From positions 4,030,001-4,094,000 of the forward strand of contig NZ_CP007220.1 of NCBI RefSeq assembly GCF_001632805.1: a stretch of DNA of 64,000 nt, given 5' to 3'. The notes beneath the pieces are model-generated. The model saw only the letters and a list, made by a program, of their open reading frames with translations. It ran no database searches and was not told the DNA's origin. This document shows, one piece after another, positions 43,518-53,630 of this stretch. The position numbers and the translations under genes are program-made. The stretch is from Mycobacteroides chelonae CCUG 47445. Lineage in GTDB: Bacteria > Actinomycetota > Actinomycetes > Mycobacteriales > Mycobacteriaceae. Within the stretch, counting starts at the first letter, position 1. Each line of letters starts with the position of its first letter.

Positions 43518-44987
43518 GTGAGCTTCGAACACGAGCAAGCTGTCGACGTCCTCGTCGTGGGTGCCGGTATCGCCGGAATCAGCGCGGCATGGCATTTCGC
43601 CAATCATTGCCCATCATTGAACGTCGCAGTGCTGGAGAGCCGTTCGGAGATAGGTGGCACGTGGAGCCTGTTCCGTTACCCGGGCGTGCGCTGCGACTCG
43701 GACATGTACACACTCAGTTTCTCCTTCGCGCCGTGGACCGGGCGGGACGCGATCGTGGACGGTGACACCATCCTGCGGTATCTGAAAGACGTAGTCGCCA
43801 AGGAGAATCTCGAGCGGCTCATCCGATTCAATCACGGGGTACGCGAGGCGCGATGGTCGTCGGAGACCGCCAAGTGGACGCTGACAGTCGACACCCCGGA
43901 CGGTCCACGAACCATGACTTGTTCGTTTCTGATGGTGTGCACCGGCTATTACCGCTACGACGGCGGATACCTGCCGGAGTTTTCCGGCATCGAAGACTTC
44001 CACGGCCCGGTGGTGCATCCCCAGGAGTGGCCCGAGGATATCATCCTGAAAGACAAGAGGGTCGCCCTCATCGGCAGCGGAGCGACCGCCATGACCCTCG
44101 CACCGCGACTGGCCGAGGAAGCCCGCCATGTCAGCGTGGTGCAACGCTCCCCGAGCTACGTCGTGAGCCGCCCGCAGCGTGATCGCTTCGCCAACCTGCT
44201 CTTGCGCTGTCTCCCCGACAGTCTGGCGCTACAGATCATTCGCGCCAAGAACATCTCTCTGATGACACTTTCCCTCTATCTCGCCCGTCGGGTTCCAGAA
44301 CGTATGGGTGAGGCCATCATCGACCGTGCGAAACGCGAACTCCCGCCAGGCTATGACAGCGATACCCATTTCCGGCCGCGTTACAAGATCTGGGACAACC
44401 GGCTGTGCCTGATCCTCGACGGAAACCTGTTCGAATCGATCGGACGCGGCGACCTCAGCATGGTGACCGGGGAGATCGAAAGGTTCACCGAGACCGGGCT
44501 CATCCTCACCTCTGGTGAGCAGGTGTCCGCCGACGTCGTGGTGGCGGCCACCGGATTCCATATGCGGCTGTTCGGCGGTATCGAGTTCTACCGCGACGAC
44601 GAGCCCATCGACTTCAGCAGCACCGTCTGCTACAAGGGGATGATGCTCGACGGCGTGCCGAATTTCGCCTTCACCGTCGGATATCAGGCCGCGAGCTACA
44701 CGCTCAAGGCAGACATCGTGTCACGGTATGTCAGCAGGCTGCTCGACTATCTCTACTCCCACCGAATCTCCTCGGTGACACCGCATCTCGACGACGATTC
44801 GGTGTCCCTGGAGCCGTTCACGGGATATCGCCCGGGCTATGTGGAACGTGTGCTGTCCGACCTGCCACGCCAGGGATCGCGACCGCCCTGGCGGCTGAGC
44901 ATGAACTACTACCGGGACATGTGGATGGCGCGTGCGCAACCGGTCCAGGACGACAACCTCCGATTCTCACAAAGCGCTGCGCAATAG
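43518..44987 (+). CDS. EthA/MymA-like flavin monooxygenase
   Basis: A 489-residue FAD/NADPH monooxygenase. VLVVGAGIAGISAAWH binds FAD, EIGGTWSLFRYPGVRCDSDMY is the EthA/MymA-type segment, FHGPVVHPQEWP is a full Baeyer-Villiger fingerprint, and GSGATAMTLAP is the NADPH site. It should oxygenate a ketone, sulfide or amine. The start is GTG at 43518 after GGCAGGGAG. It is followed 17 bp later by the sulfotransferase gene. Confidence 0.88.
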   Translation: MSFEHEQAVDVLVVGAGIAGISAAWHFANHCPSLNVAVLESRSEIGGTWSLFRYPGVRCDSDMYTLSFSFAPWTGRDAIVDGDTILRYLKDVVAKENLERLIRFNHGVREARWSSETAKWTLTVDTPDGPRTMTCSFLMVCTGYYRYDGGYLPEFSGIEDFHGPVVHPQEWPEDIILKDKRVALIGSGATAMTLAPRLAEEARHVSVVQRSPSYVVSRPQRDRFANLLLRCLPDSLALQIIRAKNISLMTLSLYLARRVPERMGEAIIDRAKRELPPGYDSDTHFRPRYKIWDNRLCLILDGNLFESIGRGDLSMVTGEIERFTETGLILTSGEQVSADVVVAATGFHMRLFGGIEFYRDDEPIDFSSTVCYKGMMLDGVPNFAFTVGYQAASYTLKADIVSRYVSRLLDYLYSHRISSVTPHLDDDSVSLEPFTGYRPGYVERVLSDLPRQGSRPPWRLSMNYYRDMWMARAQPVQDDNLRFSQSAAQ

Positions 44988-45004
44988 GATAATTGGGCCA
45001 GGCA

Positions 45005-46264
45005 ATGACGACACCGGCGTTCCGAGTCACCCGTCCGTGGCCGATCCGCATGCTCAATCACGCCGGACGACCGCTGGCCAGGATCGGGGCGGCTCCGCGG
45101 CTGGACCCCCAACACCTACGGGCCGCGGCAAGCCGTGCCGCCGGACTGCCGTGGATACCCGACGACTATCTCGACACCGCACTGGACGTTCTCGCGGCTT
45201 CGCTGTGCGGCGACGCGGAGCTCAGTTTTCTGGGCCGAAAGATGGTGCAAGTGCGCCTCGTCGGGATGCTCACCACGCGTCTGCGCTTGCGAGAGCTGAT
45301 CAGGAAACATCCCGAGATAGCGGAGCTGCGGGTTGAGCCGCCGATAGTCATCGTCGGCCTTCAGCGCACCGGAACCACCCTGCTGCACAGGCTGCTCGCT
45401 GCCGACCCCGCAGCAGGATCGATGAGGTCATGGGAGGGCGCCCAGCCGCTACCCCACCCGGACGAGCCCACCGGCGCCGCCAATCTGCGAATAGCCAAGG
45501 CCGCCAAGGACGAGGCCTCGTTGCGGTATCTGGCACCGCAGTTTTTCGCCATCCATTCGGTAGAGGCGGAGGCCCCCGAGGAGGATGTGCTGCTGCTCGA
45601 TTTCGCGCTGCACAGCCAGATGCCGGAGGTGATGTTCCATGTACCGTCGTACGCGAGCTGGCTTGCCACCCAAGACATGCAACCCGCATACGAGCTGCAT
45701 CGACTGCTTTTGCAGGTGCTTCAGTGGCAGCAACCCCGGGGCCGATGGGTACTCAAAACTCCCGCGCACCTTGAACATCTAGACGTACTACTGCGGGTCT
45801 ACCCGGATGCAGTGGTGGTCTGGACACATCGGGATCCGGCACAGACCACGGCTTCGTCGTCAAGCATGCTGGCGCACTACCAGGCATTGTTCAGCGACCA
45901 CGTGGACCATCATCGACTCTCCCGGTACTGGCTCGGCAAGAACGCACAGATCATCGACCGCGCGATCACCGTTCGCGGCAACCATCCTGAATCGTTTGTA
46001 GACATCAATTACCCTGAGCTACTGAATGATCCGATGAGGTCGGTGCAGCGTATCCATGACGCTGCCGGGCGCCCGCTCTCTGATGCGGCGGTCGCGGCCA
46101 TGCAGACGTCGTTGCGCACGAACAGACAGCACAAGCACGGTGAGCACCGATACAGTCTTGAACAATTCGGACTGACGACAGAAGAAGTGGACGACGCATA
46201 CCAACGGTACGTAGCGCACTTCTCGATCGAGCGCGAAAGTGGTGGCGTGCGTGAGCGCCTATGA
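45005..46264 (+). CDS. Sulfotransferase family protein
   Basis: A 419-residue PAPS-dependent sulfotransferase. The 5'-phosphosulfate loop is IVGLQRTGTTLLHRLLAADP (about residues 118-137); the 3'-phosphate site is in VVVWTHRDPAQTTAS (about 279-293), followed by a C-terminal GEHRYSLEQFGLT block typical of mycobacterial Sulfotransfer_3-like enzymes. It should move sulfate to a hydroxyl on a lipid or small molecule. The ATG at 45005 is chosen over one four codons upstream. Its 3' end overlaps the DUF1214 gene. Confidence 0.87.
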   Translation: MTTPAFRVTRPWPIRMLNHAGRPLARIGAAPRLDPQHLRAAASRAAGLPWIPDDYLDTALDVLAASLCGDAELSFLGRKMVQVRLVGMLTTRLRLRELIRKHPEIAELRVEPPIVIVGLQRTGTTLLHRLLAADPAAGSMRSWEGAQPLPHPDEPTGAANLRIAKAAKDEASLRYLAPQFFAIHSVEAEAPEEDVLLLDFALHSQMPEVMFHVPSYASWLATQDMQPAYELHRLLLQVLQWQQPRGRWVLKTPAHLEHLDVLLRVYPDAVVVWTHRDPAQTTASSSSMLAHYQALFSDHVDHHRLSRYWLGKNAQIIDRAITVRGNHPESFVDINYPELLNDPMRSVQRIHDAAGRPLSDAAVAAMQTSLRTNRQHKHGEHRYSLEQFGLTTEEVDDAYQRYVAHFSIERESGGVRERL

Positions 46265-47441
46265 TTTCGACGGCGTGGTGACACAGCCTTTCACCGATGC
46301 GATCGCCGAAGCCGAGCGGCTGGTCACCACCGCGCCTCATATTGAATCGGAATCGGACCTCCTTGAGGGCCTCGACTACCTCGCCGGGAGTATCGCCGCC
46401 TCTTTGCATCTGGTCTTCAACTTCAGTGCAGAGCATCCGATGTTGCTCAGCGGCACAGGGCCATTCACCAAGATGGGGCTCGATAATCCGGATTTTCTAT
46501 ACTTCGCCACACAGGTCGACGGACGCCACGACTACGTGCTCAGCGGTACTCGCGGCAGCACTGTGGACCTCAACTTCCAGCTGCTGGACAGCGACTACAC
46601 CGACACCGGAGTGCCGGGCAGCGTCACCGCCTTCGATGATCGCGACCTGGTAATCGCCGAGGACGGCAGCTATCGGGTGAGCATCGGTGCGACGCCAATC
46701 GCGCACTGCCACAGACACATCCCCATTGCGGCGCGTCCTGCGCAGCTGATCGTCCGGGAGGCGTACAACGACTGGTCCGAAAAACGGGGGACAGTGGTGA
46801 TCAGCCGTGCCGACACCATCGGCTCGGGGGCGGTTCCCCTCACCAAGGACTTCATCGCCGGCAGATACATGGGTGCCGGGCTGCACTTGGTGAACCGGGT
46901 AAAGACGTGGCTGCAGTTTCCCCAGTGGTTCTACATGAACAACCCCGCCAACGTCTTCGAACCACCGCGCATCACTCCGGGAGGGCTGGCCACGCAGTTC
47001 TCGTCGGTGGGCTACTTCGAACTCGAACCTCACCAGGCTCTCGTCGTGACCGTGCCGAAATCCGAGGCGCCGTACCAAGGTTTTCAGGTAGGCAGCATGT
47101 GGTACGTATCGCTGGACTACACCAACCATCAGACGTCCCTGAACGCGGAGCAATCGCATGTGGACCCCGACGGCATGATCCGGCTGGTGATCAGCGACCA
47201 GAACCCCGGTATCGCCAACTGGATCGAGACCGTGGGACACCGGCGCGGGTTCCTGAAGTTCCGCTGGCAGCGGACGGACCGTCCCATCCTCGACGAAGAC
47301 GGCCCCCGCGCCGAAGTGGTGGATTTTGACCGCCTCCCGGCTACCTTGCCGTTCTACGCAGATGGCGCAATATCGGAGCGGCAATGGCGCACCCGCATCG
47401 CCGCACGACAGACAGCGGTGGCGGCGCGGATGTTGGGATGA
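46251..47441 (+). CDS. DUF1214 domain protein
   Basis: A 396-residue protein with the DUF1214 signature in its C-terminal half: YFELEPHQALVVTVP, YQGFQVGSMWYVSLDYTNHQTSLN and LVISDQNPGIANWIET. Family members occur beside sulfotransferases and oxygenases in mycobacteria, but no activity is established that I know of. GTG at 46251 (SAYDFDG) follows a GGTGG site; GTG at 46239 is an alternative. It overlaps the sulfotransferase by 14 bp and closes the cluster. Confidence 0.83.
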   Translation: MSAYDFDGVVTQPFTDAIAEAERLVTTAPHIESESDLLEGLDYLAGSIAASLHLVFNFSAEHPMLLSGTGPFTKMGLDNPDFLYFATQVDGRHDYVLSGTRGSTVDLNFQLLDSDYTDTGVPGSVTAFDDRDLVIAEDGSYRVSIGATPIAHCHRHIPIAARPAQLIVREAYNDWSEKRGTVVISRADTIGSGAVPLTKDFIAGRYMGAGLHLVNRVKTWLQFPQWFYMNNPANVFEPPRITPGGLATQFSSVGYFELEPHQALVVTVPKSEAPYQGFQVGSMWYVSLDYTNHQTSLNAEQSHVDPDGMIRLVISDQNPGIANWIETVGHRRGFLKFRWQRTDRPILDEDGPRAEVVDFDRLPATLPFYADGAISERQWRTRIAARQTAVAARMLG

Positions 47442-47467
47442 CCCTCCACCCTGCCTGCCCGGTGTCT

Positions 47468-47779
47468 CTAAGAGGAGTCCTTCGGCTTTTCTCCGCGCAG
47501 CCGCGCCTGCAGATCCGCACGGTCGGCCCGGCGCCGCTCGTCGACCACGGCGATGCTGGCAGTCACCCGGCGACGCAGTGGCGCGAATACCGCCATGCCC
47601 AACGGCAGCGCGATGATCAGCGCGAACAGGATCGCGATGGCCAGGGGGAAGTCCTCGTACCCGATGAGCCGGGCCACCCAGAAGATGACGAGCGTCAGGA
47701 TGACCGCGAGCCCCAACCGCGCCAGGGTGTACACCGCGATATCGATAGCGAGCCGGCTCCCCGGCGACCGTTCAGCCAC
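47468..47779 (-). CDS. DUF4229 membrane protein (Rv0531-like)
   Basis: A 103-residue protein with two membrane helices (about 12-36 and 46-67) and a charged C-terminal coiled segment RRRVTASIAVVDERRRADRADLQARL. It matches the DUF4229 pattern and the map position of Rv0531, which marks where the conserved backbone resumes after the accessory island. Function unknown. Confidence 0.82.
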   Translation of the reverse strand: MAERSPGSRLAIDIAVYTLARLGLAVILTLVIFWVARLIGYEDFPLAIAILFALIIALPLGMAVFAPLRRRVTASIAVVDERRRADRADLQARLRGEKPKDSS

Positions 47780-47855
47780 GTCACCACCCTATCGCTGCGC
47801 CGTACGCCGACCTTGGCCGCGCGTATATTCGGAGGTAGTTGTTCAGGAGGCTCTT

Positions 47856-48017
47856 GTGTATTACGTGCTCATCGCGGTCGTACTCGGTGCGCTGATCTAC
47901 GCCGGATGGCGGATCAGCCAATCGGTGCCCGCCCGTCCGCAGACCCGCGTGACCGGCCCCGACGACGACCCGGACTTCCTCTGGCGCATCAGCAAGGACG
48001 GCCCGTCCGAGCACTGA
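47856..48017 (+). CDS. Small membrane protein (Rv0530A-like)
   Basis: A 53-residue protein with one N-terminal membrane helix (YYVLIAVVLGALIYAGWRI) and a short acidic tail with DDDPDFLWRISKDGP. A clear AGGAGG site lies 5-10 bp before the GTG start at 47856. A gene of this size and position (Rv0530A) occurs between Rv0530 and Rv0531 in M. tuberculosis. Function unknown. Confidence 0.75.
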   Translation: MYYVLIAVVLGALIYAGWRISQSVPARPQTRVTGPDDDPDFLWRISKDGPSEH

Positions 48018-48051
48018 CGCTGCGCGGCCCGTCGCCGCACAATTCCAGTGA

Positions 48052-49551
48052 CTAGCCCTGGAACGTCTGCTGCTGGCGCTGTGTCCCGGTGAACCCTTGC
48101 GCCACCACGGCGGCCAGCTCGATGAGCGAACGACGCGTCGCGGGCCGCAACCGGTCCAGGCTGATCTCGGCGCCCTCTTCCAGGTGTGGATCGAACGGCA
48201 CCAACCGCACAGCACGGCACCGCCGCGAGAAGTGATCAACGACCTTCTGCATATCGACCTTGCCCGAACGCGGACGCACCGCGTTGATCACCGCAACGGA
48301 GCGGCGCACCAGCTCGCGATGCCCATGCGCATCGAGCCAGTCCAGGGTGGCCGAGGCGCTACGGGCACCGTCGACCGAGCCGGAGCTGATGACCACGAGA
48401 GTGTCGGCCTGTTCCAGCACCGAGGACATCGCGGAGTGCATAAGTCCGGTACCGCAGTCCGTGAGCACCACGCTGTAGAAGCGCTCAAGAATCTCCAGTG
48501 TGCGTGCGTAATCCTCGGCGCTGAACGCCTCGGAGACCGCCGGGTCACTTTCGGATGCGAGCACCTCCAGGCGGCTCGGCCCCTGCGAGGTGTAACTGCG
48601 GACATCGCTGTAGCGCTGGATCGAATTGGCGTCCCGCAGCAGGTGACGCACCGTCGCCGGCGTCTCCAGCGGCACCTTCTGGCTCAGTGTGCCGCGGTCC
48701 GGGTTCGCGTCGACGGCGATGACGCGGTCACCGCGAATGGAGGCGAAGGTCGCGCCGAGGGTCGCGGTGACGGTGGTCTTACCGACGCCTCCCTTAAGGC
48801 TCAGCAACGCGATCTTGTAGCAGCCCTGCAACGGCTGGTTCACCTGAGCGACGAGGTCGTTTTCCTCGGTCTTCTTGGTGCCCTCGCCGAGGTTGATCGT
48901 CCCGAACGACGCCCGGTAGACGGTCTTGCGCCAACCCGCGGACGGCGCCGGTTTATGGGGGCGCAGCAGCGCGGAGGTGGACAAGTCGCGCGAGGAAGGC
49001 GGTAACTCGGGCCGAATCTGGCCACCGATACCGGTCTGCTGGCCACCCACCGGGGTGTAGTAGCGAGAACCACCGAGGGGAGGCTGCTGAGCTTGCTGAG
49101 GAATACCCGAGGCAGGGGTATCACTGGCCCAGCGATCCGCCGTGAAGGGCGTCGACTGCGCGGGCGACTCACCCGAATCACTGAATCGGTTGTCGGCCCG
49201 GAAGCCGCCCGACGATCCGGCCGCGCCGATCGCGGTGGGATCGGGGTTTTCCTGTCCACCGGACGGCGTGAAGTCCAGTGGCGCGAACGAACCACCGAGA
49301 GTGTTGAGCGATGGCACCGAGGGATCGTGGCCGAGGCCCGCGATGTCCTGCTGTGGTGCGAACGGATCCTGATACGGGACCGCTTGGAACTGTTGAGTCA
49401 TCTCATGGGGCTGCTGTGGCGCGCTCTGGCCGTACATCACCGGCTGCGCGGGCTCCTGCGCTGCCCAGGGCGGGGCCGTCGGTCCACCCTGCGCCTCGTC
49501 GGCGTAAGGCGACGGTCCATCCGGCGCGCGGTGCGCGGGATAGTCAGACAT
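48052..49551 (-). CDS. MinD/ParA-like ATPase with disordered N-terminus (Rv0530-like)
   Basis: A 499-residue protein. Residues about 1-210 are Pro/Gln/Gly/Ser-rich and probably disordered. From about 240 on it is a deviant Walker ATPase: SLKGGVGKTTVTATL, VDANPDRGTLSQ and VLTDCGTGLMHSAM. The architecture resembles EspI-like ATPases of ESX secretion loci and Rv0530. It may position or regulate a membrane complex; its partners are not visible here. It lies on the same strand as the cytochrome c maturation genes, 134 bp after ccsB. Confidence 0.85.
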   Translation of the reverse strand: MSDYPAHRAPDGPSPYADEAQGGPTAPPWAAQEPAQPVMYGQSAPQQPHEMTQQFQAVPYQDPFAPQQDIAGLGHDPSVPSLNTLGGSFAPLDFTPSGGQENPDPTAIGAAGSSGGFRADNRFSDSGESPAQSTPFTADRWASDTPASGIPQQAQQPPLGGSRYYTPVGGQQTGIGGQIRPELPPSSRDLSTSALLRPHKPAPSAGWRKTVYRASFGTINLGEGTKKTEENDLVAQVNQPLQGCYKIALLSLKGGVGKTTVTATLGATFASIRGDRVIAVDANPDRGTLSQKVPLETPATVRHLLRDANSIQRYSDVRSYTSQGPSRLEVLASESDPAVSEAFSAEDYARTLEILERFYSVVLTDCGTGLMHSAMSSVLEQADTLVVISSGSVDGARSASATLDWLDAHGHRELVRRSVAVINAVRPRSGKVDMQKVVDHFSRRCRAVRLVPFDPHLEEGAEISLDRLRPATRRSLIELAAVVAQGFTGTQRQQQTFQG

Positions 49552-49685
49552 CGATCCCCCAATGCATTGGTTGGACGTGCAGGTCGGACACGGAGAGCCC
49601 GGAGCAACTGTTCAGAAGGACTCAGCATCGCACCCTATCGCAGGTGTGATGAACCGATCTGGCGGAACAGTTCCCGCGGACCCCC

Positions 49686-50645
49686 CTAGCTCACCCCAGC
49701 GTACGAGTGAAGACCGACAGTGACCAGGTTGACGAAGAAGAGGTTGAACACCATGGCCACGAATCCGGCCACGTTGATCCACGCTGCCTTCCGGTCCCGC
49801 CACCCGGCAGTGGACCGTGCGTGCAGGTAGGCGGCATAGATGACCCACGCGATGAAGGACACGGTCTCCTTGGGGTCCCAGGCCCAGAACCGCCCCCACG
49901 CCTCCTCGGCCCAGATGGCACCGAAAATCACGCCAAACCCGAAGATGGGGAATCCGAAGATGGTCGTCCGGTAGGCCAGCCGGTCCAGCGACTGGGCATC
50001 GGGAAGCCGCTGCACCAGGGTGTTGTCCGGGAAGTACATCTTGACCAGGAACAGGATGCTCGCCACCCCGGCCACCAGGAACACACCCGACCCGAGACTG
50101 ACCACCGACACGTGGATGGGCAGCCAGTAGGACTGCAGCGCGGGCATCACCGGCGCGGCGTAGGTGTACAGGTACCGGCCGGACACCGTCAGCAAAATCA
50201 GCACCGGAATCAGCACGAAGACCCACAGCGCGCGGTCGTAGCGTTTACGGAGCACCACAGCCGCGGTGACCAGGCCGCACGCACACGTCAGGTTGATGAA
50301 CTCGTACATGTTGCCCCACGGCACCCGGGTGGTGGCCACACCGCGCAGCACGATGCAGACCAACAACAATCCAATGCCCAGGTACACCAGCGCCTGCCCG
50401 GCGCCGCCGACCCTCTCACCCAGGGGGCGCTTGCCCTTCGGCACCACCAGGCCCGGCTGATTCTCGTCGGCGGACACCACCTCGCCGCCGGAGCTGACGA
50501 GCTCCCGTTGCGCGGTCTTGTTGCTCTGCCGGTAGGCCAGCTCGATGGCCAACAGCACCAGCGCACCGACCATCACCACGATCGCCGAGGTGAAGGCGTA
50601 GTCGGAGAACCTGGCCAGATCTACGTCGATATTGGTCGAATTCAT
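49686..50645 (-). CDS. ccsB: Cytochrome c maturation protein CcsB/CcsA
   Basis: A 319-residue polytopic System II haem handling protein (Rv0529). The WWD-type signature WAEEAWGRFWAWDPKETVSF is at about residue 240 and flanking His residues lie in membrane helices. With ResB it exports haem and attaches it to apocytochrome c outside the membrane. Its ATG overlaps the resB stop by 4 bp. Confidence 0.94.
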   Translation of the reverse strand: MNSTNIDVDLARFSDYAFTSAIVVMVGALVLLAIELAYRQSNKTAQRELVSSGGEVVSADENQPGLVVPKGKRPLGERVGGAGQALVYLGIGLLLVCIVLRGVATTRVPWGNMYEFINLTCACGLVTAAVVLRKRYDRALWVFVLIPVLILLTVSGRYLYTYAAPVMPALQSYWLPIHVSVVSLGSGVFLVAGVASILFLVKMYFPDNTLVQRLPDAQSLDRLAYRTTIFGFPIFGFGVIFGAIWAEEAWGRFWAWDPKETVSFIAWVIYAAYLHARSTAGWRDRKAAWINVAGFVAMVFNLFFVNLVTVGLHSYAGVS

Positions 50646-52240
50646 TCGGCATCCTCATCCTTGTGGCCGTTCCCGGCCCTAGCGACAGGCAGATCCTCAA
50701 GGCAGCGGTCGCACAACCGCTCGAATTCGTCGCCCCAGCCGGAGCTGTCGGTGCGCGCCAGCCCTCCCAGCTCGACATTTACCGTACCTGCGGTGGCGCC
50801 CGGGGTCAGCCGCGCCCAGACTCGACGGCGCTTGATGACGAGCGAGACCACCAGGCCCGCCATCATGGTCAGCGCGAAGACCAGAACCCACAGTTGGGCG
50901 GGGTCGCGCGACACCTGCAGGTTCACGAAGTTGACGGCGCCGTCGAACTTGACGATGGTGCCGTCGTTGAGCTTGACCGACTGTCCCGGCAGCAGATTCG
51001 CGCGTGCCACCTGATTGAGACGCTTCTGTTCGATCATGCGGGGGTCGAGCTCGAAGATCGACTGCGCGCGACCCGAATCCAGCCCGGTGTCTCCGCGGTA
51101 AATGTTGATGGCCACAGCGGGCTTGCGCATCTCGGGGAAGCTCGACGAGAGCAGGGTGCCGTGCAGTTGTTCTGTGGGCGCGAACAAACCCTGGATGGCG
51201 ATCTGATTCTTGCGACGCACGTTGGGGTCCGGATAGGTGCCCGCCGGCGGATCGATGCGCACGGCTCCGGACGACAGCAGGGTGGTGGGGTCGTCCGGTC
51301 GCCACTGGATGGTCTCGCTGCGCTTGCGCCCGTCCGGGAAGGTCACCGTGAACGTGGGGGCGTATCCGTAGCCGAGCAGGTACACGCGGTTGCCGTTGAC
51401 ACGCAGCGGATGGTTCATGGCCAGCCGCTCCGGCCGCCACACGTTGTTCTGGAGATCGTCCCCGGCCTGGTACTCGATGTGCGATTCGAACGAATGCGCC
51501 TGCCCGGAAGCAAGATATGTGGCCTTGAAGTCTTTGACCTTGACGCATATGGGGTCCAGGTTGGTGCCGTCGACGGTGTTGCCCGCCCGGAACGAGTCGA
51601 AGGCCGCCGGCGATGACGAGCAGAATCCCGGACCGTTGTTGGCGATGACAATGACATTGCCCTCGTATCCGAAAAGCTTGCCGACCGCGAACGCGACCAG
51701 CAGGCCGACGAGGGAAAGGTGAAAGACCAAGTTCCCGAACTCGCGCAGATAGCCCTTCTCTGCCGAAATCTCGGTGATCCCGTCTCTTTCCTGGGTGACT
51801 CTGCGCCAGCCCCGGAGCCGGCCCTCGATGGTCGACGCGACATCGGACCGGTCGGCCCGCACCAGCCTTTCCTGATGCTTGGGCAGCCGTCCCAGGTTCC
51901 GGGGCACGGGAACCGGCTGCGCGCGAAGGGCCTTGGCGTGCTCGACGGTGCGGGGAATGATGCATCCCACCAGCGAGACAAACAGCAGCACGTAGATCGC
52001 CGTGAACCAGAAGCTGGAGAACACGTCGAAGGCCTGCACACGATCCAGCCACGGGCCGATGGTCGAATGCTCTGCCAGGTATTCGTCAACCTTGGCCTGG
52101 TTCAGCGCGCGTTGCGGCAGCATCGCACCGGGTATCGCGCCAAGCGCGAGCAGCACCAACAGCGCCAGCGCCGTACCCATCGAGGTCAGGCCGCGCCAGG
52201 TGTTGCGCACATAGGCAAGAAGACGCTTCGCGATCATCAC
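50642..52240 (-). CDS. resB: Cytochrome c maturation protein ResB
   Basis: A 532-residue ResB family protein (Rv0528), partner of CcsB. Three to four membrane helices are apparent: near residues 20-40, 75-95 and 180-195, and a last one at about 455-475 (QLWVLVFALTMMAGLVVSLVIKRRR); a large external domain of about 250 residues lies before the last. The start shares one base with the ccdA stop, so the whole maturation operon is tightly packed. Confidence 0.92.
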   Translation of the reverse strand: MMIAKRLLAYVRNTWRGLTSMGTALALLVLLALGAIPGAMLPQRALNQAKVDEYLAEHSTIGPWLDRVQAFDVFSSFWFTAIYVLLFVSLVGCIIPRTVEHAKALRAQPVPVPRNLGRLPKHQERLVRADRSDVASTIEGRLRGWRRVTQERDGITEISAEKGYLREFGNLVFHLSLVGLLVAFAVGKLFGYEGNVIVIANNGPGFCSSSPAAFDSFRAGNTVDGTNLDPICVKVKDFKATYLASGQAHSFESHIEYQAGDDLQNNVWRPERLAMNHPLRVNGNRVYLLGYGYAPTFTVTFPDGRKRSETIQWRPDDPTTLLSSGAVRIDPPAGTYPDPNVRRKNQIAIQGLFAPTEQLHGTLLSSSFPEMRKPAVAINIYRGDTGLDSGRAQSIFELDPRMIEQKRLNQVARANLLPGQSVKLNDGTIVKFDGAVNFVNLQVSRDPAQLWVLVFALTMMAGLVVSLVIKRRRVWARLTPGATAGTVNVELGGLARTDSSGWGDEFERLCDRCLEDLPVARAGNGHKDEDAE

Positions 52241-53031
52241 TAGATGGGCAACCTCGCGTCGGAAACGAATGAATCACGAACCCAGGCAACGAAATCGGCC
52301 CACACGCCGGTAACCAGCGCGACCCCTACCGCCAGCAGCGCGATACCGCCGATGATCTGGATGGTCCGGGTGTGCCGTCGCAGCCAGTCCATGCCGCGCA
52401 CCGCACGGGCCGAGCCAAAGGCCAGCAGCAGGAACGGGATTCCCAGCCCCAGGCAGTAGGCGATCACCAGCGTGATCCCGCGAGCCACGTCAGCGCCCTC
52501 GGTGGCCGAGGCCACCGCGACCACACCGGTGAGAGTCGGCCCCAGGCATGGCGTCCACCCAAGGGCGAACACCGCACCAAGCAACGGCGCTCCGGCCACG
52601 GTGGAGATGCGGCGCGGTGTGAACCGGAAATCACGCTGCAGCGCGGGCACCAGACCGATGAACACCAGACCCATCGCGATGGTGATTACTCCCCCGATGC
52701 GTTGCAGCAGCATCTGATTGGTTATCAGCGTGGTGGTCATACCCATCACGGCGACCGTCCCGAGCAGGAACACCGCGGTGAATCCGGCGACGAACAGCAA
52801 TGCCGAACCCGTGACGCGCAACCGATGAGATCGAGTACCGGCTCCGCTCTCTGGTCTGTCGTCGGCGCCCACCACGGCGGCCAGGTAGGACAGATATCCG
52901 GGCACGAGTGGGATCACGCACGGCGAGGCGAACGACACCAGACCCGCCAGCGCGCAGGCACCCAGCGCCAGCAGCAGGGGTCCACTGGTGGCCGCATCCT
53001 GGAAAGCGGAGCCGGCGTCGGCGAGGATCAC
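52240..53031 (-). CDS. ccdA: Thiol-disulfide carrier CcdA
   Basis: A 263-residue DsbD-type membrane protein (Rv0527) that passes electrons across the membrane to keep apocytochrome Cys reduced. The two conserved Cys lie in [16 protein letters not shown] (about residue 38) and [13 protein letters not shown] (about 160). Six to seven membrane helices are visible. It overlaps the upstream thioredoxin gene by 4 bp. Confidence 0.93.
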   Translation of the reverse strand: MILADAGSAFQDAATSGPLLLALGACALAGLVSFASPCVIPLVPGYLSYLAAVVGADDRPESGAGTRSHRLRVTGSALLFVAGFTAVFLLGTVAVMGMTTTLITNQMLLQRIGGVITIAMGLVFIGLVPALQRDFRFTPRRISTVAGAPLLGAVFALGWTPCLGPTLTGVVAVASATEGADVARGITLVIAYCLGLGIPFLLLAFGSARAVRGMDWLRRHTRTIQIIGGIALLAVGVALVTGVWADFVAWVRDSFVSDARLPI

Positions 53032-53627
53032 TTCGTAGCCCCTGCGGGTTCTTTCGCGATCCGCTCCACCGCAGGCTGTAGGTCCTGCGTCAACAACTCA
53101 CGCAGGAACACCGCCGCCACCCGGTGCTGACGGTCCAGAATCAGGGTGGCGGGAATGGCTCCCGTGGGGAACTTCCTGCCGAACGCGATGAGTGTGCGCA
53201 TCGACGGGTCGTAAATGGACGGGTACGGCACCTTGCGGTCGGTCACGAAATCCTGCGCCTTGGTGATCTCGTTGTCCCGGACGTTGATCCCCAGGAACTC
53301 GACACCCTGTGCGTGCGTGGCCCTGTACACGTCTTCCAACGCGGAGAACTCCGAGCGGCAGGGTCCACACCATTGCCCCCACACGTTGATGACAACGACC
53401 TTGTTGACGAAATCCTTGAGCGACAGCGTCTTTGTGGGGTCCAGCAGGTTCGGCCCCTCGATGGCTCCGGGCGCCTGACGCGCGTCGGGCGGATCGTAGA
53501 AAATATCGGTCTTACCGCCCGGTGAGACGAATTGAAACTGCCCACCGCGCGCCACCGCGTCATCACCGGTAGAGCACCCGGTGATGAGCAGAATCAGCGC
53601 GGCCAGCGCCGCGACCACACGTCGCAC
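53028..53627 (-). CDS. ResA/TlpA-like thioredoxin lipoprotein
   Basis: A 199-residue extracytoplasmic thioredoxin-fold protein (Rv0526). A signal segment ends in the lipobox ITGC (Cys at about 18). The redox motif WCGPC is in [19 protein letters not shown] (about 90), and the cis-Pro lies in [11 protein letters not shown]. It should take electrons from CcdA to reduce apocytochrome c. Confidence 0.92.
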   Translation of the reverse strand: MRRVVAALAALILLITGCSTGDDAVARGGQFQFVSPGGKTDIFYDPPDARQAPGAIEGPNLLDPTKTLSLKDFVNKVVVINVWGQWCGPCRSEFSALEDVYRATHAQGVEFLGINVRDNEITKAQDFVTDRKVPYPSIYDPSMRTLIAFGRKFPTGAIPATLILDRQHRVAAVFLRELLTQDLQPAVERIAKEPAGATK

Positions 53628-53630
53628 GAG

